From: Bacteroidota bacterium
GTDB lineage: Bacteria > Bacteroidota > Bacteroidia > Flavobacteriales > Flavobacteriaceae
Reading direction: 5' to 3'
DNA: 16,872 nt
Assembly: GCA_009936675.1 (NCBI GenBank)
Contig: JAACDY010000007.1
Coordinates: 1 to 16,872 of the forward strand
The stretch's first letter is position 1. Every line of letters begins with the position of its first letter. The position numbers and the translations under genes were made by a program. This document shows positions 9,254 through 15,472 of this stretch, one piece after another. Under the pieces are notes generated by a model, which saw only the letters and a list, made by a program, of their open reading frames with translations, was not told where the DNA came from and did no database searches.

Positions 9254-11047
9254 ATGTCAACAGCAGCAGCGCAAGCATACGATGAGGAGGATCACGGACA
9301 TCATCACAAAGAAACCTTTATTACCAAGTATGTTTTTAGTCAAGATCATAAGATGATCTCAAAACAATACTTGATCACCGGATTATTTATGGGAATCATC
9401 GGCATCGCCATGTCTCTTCTGTTCCGTTTACAACTGGCTTGGCCAGAACAGCCCATGGGCATCATGTCAGCCCTATTGGGCAAATGGGCCCCTGACGGGG
9501 TGATGGATCCCAATGTATATTTAGCATTGGTGACCATTCACGGAACCATCATGGTTTTCTTTGTCCTTACAGCAGGACTGAGTGGAACTTTTAGTAACCT
9601 TTTGATTCCATTGCAAATCGGTGCCCGAGATATGGCCTCTGGATTGCTTAATATGATTTCCTACTGGTTATTTTTTATCTCTAGTGTCATCATGGTATTT
9701 TCCTTGTTTGTTGAAGCAGGGCCAGCTGCAGCTGGTTGGACCATCTATCCTCCCTTGAGCGCCTTGCCTCAAGCTCAACCCGGTTCTGGTCTGGGAATGA
9801 CCCTATGGTTGGTTTCCATGGCCATATTCATTGCTTCCTCACTTTTAGGATCTTTAAATTATATCGTAACGGTATTAAACCTCCGTACCAAAGGAATGAC
9901 CATGAGTCGTTTGCCTTTGACCATTTGGGCTTTCTTTATCACGGCCGTTATTGGAGTGGTTTCCTTTCCTGTTTTACTTTCGGCAGCTTTGTTGCTGATC
10001 ATGGACAGGAGTTTTGGAACTTCCTTTTTCCTTTCCGACATTTTTATACAAGGAGAGGTATTGCACTATCAAGGTGGATCGCCCGTTCTCTATGAACACC
10101 TTTTTTGGTTCTTAGGACATCCAGAGGTATACATTGTATTGTTGCCCGCTCTGGGAATTACCTCTGAAATCATTGCGACCAATTCAAGAAAACCCATTTT
10201 TGGTTATCGCGCCATGGTCGCTTCCATTTTGGCCATTGCCTTTTTGTCCACCATCGTTTGGGGACACCATATGTTTATTTCCGGGATGAATCCCTTCTTA
10301 GGATCGGTTTTCACTTTTACAACACTATTGATTGCCATTCCCTCAGCGGTGAAGGCGTTTAACTATATCACCACCCTTTGGAAAGGAAATCTGCAACTCA
10401 ACCCTGCCATGTTGTTTTCCATTGGATTGGTTTCCACTTTTATTTCGGGAGGTTTGACAGGGATAATACTGGGAGACAGTACATTAGACATCAATGTTCA
10501 CGACACCTATTTCGTTGTGGCTCACTTCCATTTGGTGATGGGTATCTCTGCGCTTTATGGACTTTTTGCAGGGGTTTACCATTGGTTCCCAAAAATGTTT
10601 GGACGTATGATGAATAAAAACCTAGGTTATTTACACTTTTGGGTTACGGCGATTTGCGCTTATGGTGTCTTTTTCCCCATGCACTTTATTGGTATGGCGG
10701 GACTTCCTAGAAGGTATTACACCAATACAGCTTTCCCATATTTTGACGATTTGGCCAATATCAATGTGGTGATCACCATCTTTGCATTGATTGCAGGAGC
10801 CGCTCAGTTGGTTGTTCTTTACAACTTTATCCACAGTATCTTCTATGGAAGACCCACCGAACAAAACCCTTGGCGTTCCACCACCTTGGAGTGGACAGCA
10901 CCCATCAAACATTTTCACGGCAACTGGGAAGGTAAAATCCCTGAGGTACACCGATGGGCTTACGATTATTCCAAACCTGGACATGAGGAGGATTTTGTCC
11001 CTCAACACATTCCATTAAAAGAAGGAGAAGAAGAACTCCAACATTAA
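9254..11047 (+). CDS. coxA: Cytochrome c oxidase subunit I (haem a / haem a3-CuB)
   Basis: Catalytic subunit of a haem-copper oxidase, 597 residues, reducing O2 to water and pumping protons. Metal ligands: His96 and His426 for haem a, His424 for haem a3, and His289, His338 and His339 for CuB, with Tyr293 in the GHPEVY motif for the His-Tyr cross-link. Glu291 in that motif, together with Asp126, Asn115 and Asn133, indicates a D-channel of the A1 type; Lys367 fits the K-channel position. The N-terminus carries a small His cluster (DHGHHHKE). No subunit III or IV gene follows; they must be elsewhere if present. The operon ends here, 14 bp before a strong hairpin. Confidence 0.97.
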   Translation: MSTAAAQAYDEEDHGHHHKETFITKYVFSQDHKMISKQYLITGLFMGIIGIAMSLLFRLQLAWPEQPMGIMSALLGKWAPDGVMDPNVYLALVTIHGTIMVFFVLTAGLSGTFSNLLIPLQIGARDMASGLLNMISYWLFFISSVIMVFSLFVEAGPAAAGWTIYPPLSALPQAQPGSGLGMTLWLVSMAIFIASSLLGSLNYIVTVLNLRTKGMTMSRLPLTIWAFFITAVIGVVSFPVLLSAALLLIMDRSFGTSFFLSDIFIQGEVLHYQGGSPVLYEHLFWFLGHPEVYIVLLPALGITSEIIATNSRKPIFGYRAMVASILAIAFLSTIVWGHHMFISGMNPFLGSVFTFTTLLIAIPSAVKAFNYITTLWKGNLQLNPAMLFSIGLVSTFISGGLTGIILGDSTLDINVHDTYFVVAHFHLVMGISALYGLFAGVYHWFPKMFGRMMNKNLGYLHFWVTAICAYGVFFPMHFIGMAGLPRRYYTNTAFPYFDDLANINVVITIFALIAGAAQLVVLYNFIHSIFYGRPTEQNPWRSTTLEWTAPIKHFHGNWEGKIPEVHRWAYDYSKPGHEEDFVPQHIPLKEGEEELQH

Positions 11048-11061
11048 AGAAACCAAACCAT

Positions 11062-11089
11062 AAAAAAGCTGCCCTAAGGCAGCTTTTTT
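11062..11089. terminator. Bidirectional intrinsic terminator between coxA and the SCO pseudogene
   Basis: Perfect 12-bp inverted repeat, AAAAAAGCTGCC - CTAA - GGCAGCTTTTTT, with a GC-rich core and a T-run on either strand. It lies 14 bp after the coxA stop and 10 bp beyond the ancestral SCO stop on the opposite strand, so it can end both convergent transcripts. Confidence 0.9.
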
Positions 11090-11099
11090 TACTACAAGA

Positions 11100-11690
11100 T
11101 TATTCCAATTGTTTTTTGATGGTCTCAACCGTACCTTTATGATCTAAGGCAAGGCCTTCTTGCTGAAAAACAAGCTATCCTTCCCTATTAAAAACACTAA
11201 TGATATTGGAGTGCGAAAAATCAATGGGTGAAATGCTTTAGTACTTTACTGCCAATACGTTGGCCAGTTCTCGGGTGTTTCCTTTGGTACTTCTCAACAG
11301 TAACCACGGCTTTTGATCGATTTGGTTTTCAATGGCGAAACTGTTGAGTCGTTCCGGTGTATCTGTTTTTGGGTCTATGCTGACCAGTACCATTTTTAGG
11401 CGATCAGGGTTGTTGTCTTTAATCTGCTTATGAATGTTTTTCATATCTGAAACCAAACGAGGACAGTCAGCCTTACAACTGGTGTAAACCATCACCAGTA
11501 CGATCACATTTCCCCTAAGGCTTTCCAAGGTAATGTCTTCGTTTTTATGAGTTGTCCATTCTGAGGGTAGGTTAACGATGGATAATTCTGACAGGGGGGA
11601 TTGATCGATGTTCTTTTTTTGAGTCTTTTGACGACAAGAAAAAAAGCAGATATTCATTAGAATTATGATAAGGACATATTGTTTTTTCAC
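11100..11690 (-). pseudogene. SCO-family copper chaperone (PrrC/SenC-like), two in-frame stops
   Basis: The frame starts at GTG 11690, 11 bp after the preceding SUMF1-like stop, with a lipoprotein signal (MKKQYVL, hydrophobic core, FFSC). It carries the SCO thioredoxin-fold copper motif TSCKADCP and the conserved VLVSIDPKTDTPERL block. TAA at 11238-11240 ends the translated part after 150 residues. Reading on in the same frame gives SISPIDFSHSNIISVFNREG, then TAG (11175-11177), then LVFQQEGLALDHKGTVETIK and so on, to a TAA at 11100-11102. That is the expected SCO C-terminus, including the DFSH His that is the third copper ligand. Total length would be ~196 codons, normal for the family. The 150-residue product lacks the His ligand and should be non-functional. 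SCO proteins insert copper into CuA sites or serve copper enzymes such as nitrite reductase. Confidence 0.85.
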
Positions 11691-11701
11691 AGGTTTAAAT
11701 T

Positions 11702-11878
11702 TTAGTGATTAACTGATTTTGCACACCGAAAGCCCAAATTTTTAATGCAAAAATTTGCTTTAATACTCCCCCTAAAAGCATATCTGATAAAGGCAGCATA
11801 ATTCATCAGGTCATTGGCCCCGATAGCACCGCTTCCACAAAACAAGTTTCGATCTGTATCCACATCCTTCCGCGATTC
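11702..11878 (-). pseudogene. C-terminal remnant of a formylglycine-generating-enzyme-like (SUMF1/FGE-sulfatase) protein
   Basis: An open stretch of 58 codons with no start codon of its own at the joined end; a TGA (11879-11881) lies immediately upstream in frame. The translation contains NLFCGSGAIGANDL, YAAFIRYAFRGSIKA and NLGFRCAKS. I recognise this as the C-terminal end of the FGE-sulfatase (SUMF1) domain, with its terminal GFR motif. The natural stop at 11702-11704 is 11 bp before the SCO start, so the two genes were probably co-transcribed. The rest of the gene (typically 200 or more residues) is missing. It overlaps the tail of the ccoI fragment in another frame, which marks a deletion junction. 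The assignment is by motif memory. Confidence 0.7.
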
Positions 11879-12261
11879 TCATCGAAAAACAGCATAAGCT
11901 TTCTCTTTGTGAAATGGACCTCAGCATTGAGAATACCTTCCTCCATCTGAGGCAGGTGTTCCAAAACCCAAATGCATGCACTGTAATGAATACTTGGGAT
12001 AGCGAGTGTTATTTGAACTTTTTCACCCTCCCTAAAGGTTTCCCATTTTTTTCTAAAACTTTTATCTTGAAGAAAAGGATAATTTCGCCCTTTACGAGGT
12101 CTATTTCCCTTTTTGGGGTATAGGGAATAAAAATTTGCCAAATCACTCTCATTGATTAAGCGATAAACCATCTTGCACCCCGAACAACAAAAAGGAAGGT
12201 GGTTAAAAATGACTAGATTTTGGGAGGTGCTTTTGCCACAGTGATGACAAGTTTGAGGCAT
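11806..12261 (-). pseudogene. ccoI: N-terminal fragment of CcoI/FixI-type copper-translocating P-type ATPase
   Basis: The 151-residue frame begins MPQTCHHCGK and has the cysteine-rich metal-binding domain found at the front of CcoI-type ATPases (Cys5, Cys8, Cys25, Cys26 and Cys29 in FCCSGCKMVY), a linker with FLQDKSF, and the start of an HMA domain (LAIPSIHYSACIWVLEHL). Similarity runs to about FFDE (residue ~128); the remaining ~23 residues are out-of-frame sequence ending at TGA 11806. A full ATPase has ~700-800 residues, so all membrane helices, the phosphorylation Asp and the ATP site are missing. The HMA motif reads HYSAC where relatives have HCSSC or similar, so one copper-binding Cys is Tyr (TAC at minus-strand nt 11983-11985; TGC would be one transition away). 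In intact loci this ATPase supplies copper for cbb3 oxidase. Confidence 0.8.
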
Positions 12262-12298
12262 GAATTTTTAAAGTACAAGATCAAAAATTAATTTATTT

Positions 12299-12324
12299 AA
12301 AAACCTGACAATTATCAGGTTTTT
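12299..12324. promoter_or_regulatory. Inverted repeat IR1, candidate operator in the divergent ccoI / fnr-type region
   Basis: Perfect 10-bp palindrome AAAAACCTGA - CAATTA - TCAGGTTTTT. The TGA-N6-TCA core has the half-site spacing of Crp/Fnr-family operators. It resembles a terminator, but no transcript is expected to end here, since the flanking genes diverge. An RNA hairpin or attenuator remains possible. Confidence 0.5.
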
Positions 12325-12332
12325 TGTAAATT

Positions 12333-12350
12333 GGTAATACCCAAATTACC
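12333..12350. promoter_or_regulatory. Inverted repeat IR2, candidate second operator just before the fnr-type start
   Basis: Perfect palindrome GGTAAT - ACCCAA - ATTACC, also with a 6-bp spacer, ending 5 bp before the ATG at 12356. Its centre is 30 bp (about three helical turns) from that of IR1. Overlap with the start region would suit autoregulation; this is inference. Confidence 0.4.
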
Positions 12351-12355
12351 TGACG

Positions 12356-13030
12356 ATGTTCTATTGTAGTTTTTGCCAAGCCTCCCACACTTTTTGCATT
12401 CAACAACAGATAAATGATCACAAACCTGTTATCAGCTTACAATTCAATGAAGGAGAATTGATTTTTGATGAGGAACAACAACTTCGCGGGATTTATTTTA
12501 TCAAGAGCGGTGTTTGTAAAATTTCAAAAATGAGTGCCAATGGAAAAGAGCAAATCATTCATTTTTTGGGAGAAGGAACTTTATTGGGGATTCGTAGCAT
12601 TCTCAATGAAGAAACAACCAATCTAAAAGCCAGAGCATTGACCCCAGTATCCGTGTGTTTTTTGAGTAAAAAAAGTTTTTTTGAGATCCTGAAAGATCAG
12701 AATTTTATCCGTCAACTTTTGGGAACATTTGCTGAATACCTCAAAGCGACCGATGACCGGATTGTCATTATGGGGGAAAATAAAATGGTACAGCGACTGG
12801 CTCATTTTTTGATTAAAATTCATGATGATTTCGGTGAGGATACACTCGGCAACCTTAAGCTTTACCTCAAAAGAGAGGACATGGCCAGTTATATTGGAGT
12901 TACAATAGAGTCTACGATAAGAATGTTAAAGGTTTTTGAACGGAAGGGTTTAATCCTTATTCAGGGTAAAACACTAAAAATATTGGATATCGGGGAGCTC
13001 AAGAACATTTCTAAGGGATTCAGTTTCTAA
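12356..13030 (+). CDS. Crp/Fnr-family transcription regulator with FNR-like cysteines
   Basis: A 224-residue regulator with a cNMP-type sensor barrel (~25-115), a long dimer helix (~118-150) and a winged helix-turn-helix (~172-197, LKREDMASYIG and VTIESTIRMLK). The N-terminus has Cys4-x2-Cys7-x6-Cys14. Cys101 (VSVCFLSKKSF) falls where E. coli FNR has its fourth cluster ligand (MVCEIPFETL). This supports an oxygen-labile [4Fe-4S] cluster, though the N-terminal spacing differs by one residue from FNR. The recognition helix keeps the Glu and Arg of FNR's E..SR (Glu185 and Arg189), but Ile188 replaces the Ser, so the DNA target may differ from TTGAT-N4-ATCAA. It diverges from the broken ccoI fragment, its probable former target, and looks intact. 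Confidence 0.9.
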   Translation: MFYCSFCQASHTFCIQQQINDHKPVISLQFNEGELIFDEEQQLRGIYFIKSGVCKISKMSANGKEQIIHFLGEGTLLGIRSILNEETTNLKARALTPVSVCFLSKKSFFEILKDQNFIRQLLGTFAEYLKATDDRIVIMGENKMVQRLAHFLIKIHDDFGEDTLGNLKLYLKREDMASYIGVTIESTIRMLKVFERKGLILIQGKTLKILDIGELKNISKGFSF

Positions 13031-13043
13031 GCGTTAAATCATT

Positions 13044-13051
13044 TATCTTTG
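13044..13051 (+). promoter_or_regulatory. Candidate ruvB promoter -7 box
   Basis: TATCTTTG matches the Bacteroidota sigma-A -7 consensus TAnnTTTG exactly and ends 6 bp before the ruvB ATG. TTTC at 13024-13027 is a possible, poorly spaced (16 bp) -33 element. Transcription would begin within a few bases of the start codon. Confidence 0.45.
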
Positions 13052-13057
13052 TTATAG

Positions 13058-14077
13058 ATGAATGAGTTTTTAGACCCTTCCGGTGAGCAGTTTTCTCCTG
13101 AAGAAAAAGATATTGACAGAGCCTTACGACCTGAGAGTTTTGATGATTTTGCAGGTCAGGAAAGCATACTGGAAAACCTTAAAGTCTTTGTGGCGGCAGC
13201 CAATCAACGCGAAGAGGCACTGGATCATACTTTGTTTCACGGCCCTCCCGGTTTGGGTAAAACGACCTTGGCCTATATACTGGCTGGTGAGTTGGGAGCA
13301 GGCATCAAAATGACCTCTGGGCCGGTACTGGACAAACCCGGCGATCTGGCGGGACTGTTGACCAACCTACAGCCCAGAGATATTCTGTTTATCGACGAAA
13401 TCCACCGTTTGAGTCCCATAGTAGAAGAATACCTGTATTCGGCCATGGAGGACTACAAGATCGACATCATGATCGAAACGGGTCCCAACGCCCGAACCGT
13501 TCAGATCAACCTCAATCCCTTTACGTTGGTGGGAGCCACCACCCGCTCAGGACTATTGACCGCCCCCATGCGGGCTCGTTTTGGGATCACCAGTCGTTTG
13601 GAATATTACAATACTGAACTGCTGTCCACCATCTTGGAACGCAGTGCCAATATCCTCAGTGTTTCCATCAGTTCCCAAGCCGCCATTGAGATTGCCGGAA
13701 GGAGTCGAGGAACACCAAGAATTGCCAATGGACTGCTCAGAAGGGTCAGAGATTTTGCTCAAATCAAAGGAAATGGTAAAATCGATATCGAAATCACCCA
13801 ATATTCCCTCAATGCGCTCAACGTCGATGCCCATGGGTTGGATGAAATGGACAATAAAATCCTTACTACCCTTATTGATAAATTTAAAGGTGGCCCCGTA
13901 GGCATCACCACCCTAGCCACTGCTGTTTCCGAAAACGGAGAAACCATAGAGGAGGTCTATGAACCCTTTTTGATCCAAGAAGGCTTTTTGGTCAGAACCC
14001 CCAGAGGAAGAGAGGTTACCGAATTGGCCTATAGACATCTCGGTAGGATCAAAGACAACCAAGGAGGCTTGTTCTAA
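13058..14077 (+). CDS. ruvB: RuvB, Holliday junction branch migration ATPase
   Basis: AAA+ motor of the RuvAB complex, driving branch migration of Holliday junctions in recombinational repair in the cytoplasm. Length is 339 residues, as expected. Walker A is GPPGLGKT (62-69), Walker B is LFIDEIH (about 110-116), sensor 1 is in GATTRSGLL (159-167), followed by MRARFG with an arginine of the sensor/finger region, and a C-terminal winged-helix domain with GGPVGITTLA and the conserved ending RTPRGREVT. The ATG at 13058 directly follows the regulator gene (27 bp). ruvA and ruvC are not in this window. Confidence 0.97.
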   Translation: MNEFLDPSGEQFSPEEKDIDRALRPESFDDFAGQESILENLKVFVAAANQREEALDHTLFHGPPGLGKTTLAYILAGELGAGIKMTSGPVLDKPGDLAGLLTNLQPRDILFIDEIHRLSPIVEEYLYSAMEDYKIDIMIETGPNARTVQINLNPFTLVGATTRSGLLTAPMRARFGITSRLEYYNTELLSTILERSANILSVSISSQAAIEIAGRSRGTPRIANGLLRRVRDFAQIKGNGKIDIEITQYSLNALNVDAHGLDEMDNKILTTLIDKFKGGPVGITTLATAVSENGETIEEVYEPFLIQEGFLVRTPRGREVTELAYRHLGRIKDNQGGLF

Positions 14078-14473
14078 AAGCTTTTAACTTACTACAACAA
14101 TTGATCGTATTCTCCCTGCGACCATAGCCCTCTGATAATTTCTTATCCTCCTCATTCATTAATCGTTAACCGAGAAAAATTTTTGGTTTAGGATAAGGGA
14201 TGTCTAAACATCAAATATTCTTTGGGAGTCGAAAATCCTTTTCTTAATGAGTATAATATATTGAATAATTTTCAAGCCTTATTTGACATAATAGCAAATT
14301 ATAAAAACTGTTTTAAGGCATTAAAATTAGTCTTATGGGGGCTTTATAAATCATTTAAGACAAGATTTAATTCCGTTAAACAGATGTATTAAACAGATCA
14401 TTTTTTTCACCCCCAATCACTTTTCTATTAAATTGCCCTTGTTTCCTGTTTTAAATGCTTTAGATTTAGTAAA
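14078..14473. other. AT-rich gap between ruvB and queG, no gene recognised
   Basis: About 396 bp without a convincing coding frame; the longest tempting ORF (ATG 14200) has only 15 codons. One weak inverted repeat (GCCTTA near 14276, TAAGGC near 14324) has a loop of nearly 40 bases. No tRNA, IS end or terminator is evident. The right end holds the candidate queG promoter. Confidence 0.6.
14438..14468 (+). promoter_or_regulatory. Candidate queG promoter
   Basis: CTTG (14438-14441) and TAGATTTA (14461-14468) are separated by 19 bp, matching the Bacteroidota -33 TTTG / -7 TAnnTTTG layout with one mismatch in each box. The -7 box ends 5 bp before the ATG, which suggests a very short leader. Confidence 0.4.
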
Positions 14474-15394
14474 ATGTTGTCATTATCCCACCATACCGCT
14501 ATCGTTAAAAACGCCGCCAAGGAGTTGGGATTTCTTTCTTGTGGGATTTCCAAAGCCGATTTTTTAGAAGAGGAGGCTTCACGCCTAGAGCAATGGCTCA
14601 AAGCAGGCAAACATGGGAAAATGGGTTATATGGAAAACCATTTCGACAAACGCTTGGATCCCCGTTTGTTGGTGCCTGGAGCCAAAAGTGTGGTTTCCCT
14701 TTTGCTCAATTATTATACGGACGAACAACAAGTGGAAGGCGCGCCTAAAATTTCCAAATACGCCTATGGTAACGACTACCACTTTGCGATCAAAGACAAA
14801 CTCAAACAACTCTTCCAAACAATACAAGAGGAAATAGGAGAAGTCAATGGCCGGGTATTTGTTGACTCAGCCCCCGTTATGGATAAGGCTTGGGCCGTGC
14901 GAAGTGGTTTGGGTTGGATGGGCAAAAACACCAACCTAATCACCCAAAAGGTAGGCTCTTTCTTTTTTATTGCCGAATTGATCATTGATTTGGAACTGGA
15001 GTACGATACCCCCGTTACCGACCACTGTGGCACTTGTACCGCCTGTATCGATGCATGCCCCACCGAAGCCCTCACGCCCTATGATATTGATGCCAGTAAA
15101 TGCATCTCTTATCTCACCATTGAGTTGAAAGATCAAATCCCTAATGAATTTCAAAATAAGATGGACAATTGGGCTTTTGGATGTGATGTTTGCCAGGACG
15201 TATGCCCTTGGAACCGTTTTTCCAAATCCCATAATGAACCGCTTTTTGATCCAAAGCCTGAATTGCTCGACTTTACCCAAAAAGATTGGGAAGAAATGAC
15301 TGAAACCACTTTTGAAACCATTTTTAAAAATAGTGCTATCAAAAGAACCCGTTACGAGGGTCTAAAAAGAAACCTCTCCTTTTTGAAACGATAA
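14474..15394 (+). CDS. queG: Epoxyqueuosine reductase QueG
   Basis: Cytoplasmic Fe-S and cobalamin enzyme that reduces epoxyqueuosine to queuosine in the wobble position of certain tRNAs, the last step of queuosine synthesis. The protein has 306 residues, typical of the shorter family members. The catalytic domain carries VDSAPVMDK (Asp131 is the likely catalytic acid) and SGLGWMGKNTNL. Two [4Fe-4S] clusters are formed by Cys185/188/191/195 (CGTCTACIDACP), Cys210, and Cys237/240/244 (CDVCQDVCP). The ATG is preceded by a plausible promoter rather than linked to ruvB, so it is probably transcribed separately. Confidence 0.95.
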   Translation: MLSLSHHTAIVKNAAKELGFLSCGISKADFLEEEASRLEQWLKAGKHGKMGYMENHFDKRLDPRLLVPGAKSVVSLLLNYYTDEQQVEGAPKISKYAYGNDYHFAIKDKLKQLFQTIQEEIGEVNGRVFVDSAPVMDKAWAVRSGLGWMGKNTNLITQKVGSFFFIAELIIDLELEYDTPVTDHCGTCTACIDACPTEALTPYDIDASKCISYLTIELKDQIPNEFQNKMDNWAFGCDVCQDVCPWNRFSKSHNEPLFDPKPELLDFTQKDWEEMTETTFETIFKNSAIKRTRYEGLKRNLSFLKR

Positions 15395-15430
15395 CTCAAA
15401 TTTATACATCCAATAAAGTTGAAAATTGAG

Positions 15431-15438
15431 TAATTTTG
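15431..15438 (+). promoter_or_regulatory. Candidate -7 box upstream of the haloperoxidase-like gene
   Basis: TAATTTTG matches TAnnTTTG exactly, 34 bp before the ATG at 15473. I see no well-spaced TTTG -33 box, so confidence is low. Confidence 0.35.
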
Positions 15439-15472
15439 ACCATTCAAAACCAGCTGAAGCTTTTTTAGAATC

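Noticed and set aside
11806..12261. Reading the 151-residue frame as an intact small metal-binding protein
   Set aside because: The last ~23 residues match neither a metal-binding domain nor CcoI, and the same bases encode SUMF1-like sequence in another frame, so truncation fits better.
12299..12324. IR1 as an ordinary transcription terminator
   Set aside because: It has T-runs, but both adjacent genes start here and point away, so no transcript would need to end; an operator or leader hairpin fits better, though not proven.
14200..14247. Short ORF of 15 codons in the ruvB-queG gap (MSKHQIFF...)
   Set aside because: Too short, no ribosome site or promoter pattern, and the surrounding AT-rich sequence gives such frames by chance.
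14276..14329. Inverted repeat GCCTTA / TAAGGC in the ruvB-queG gap
   Set aside because: Only about 6 bp arms with a loop of nearly 40 AT-rich bases; expected by chance and without a T-run.
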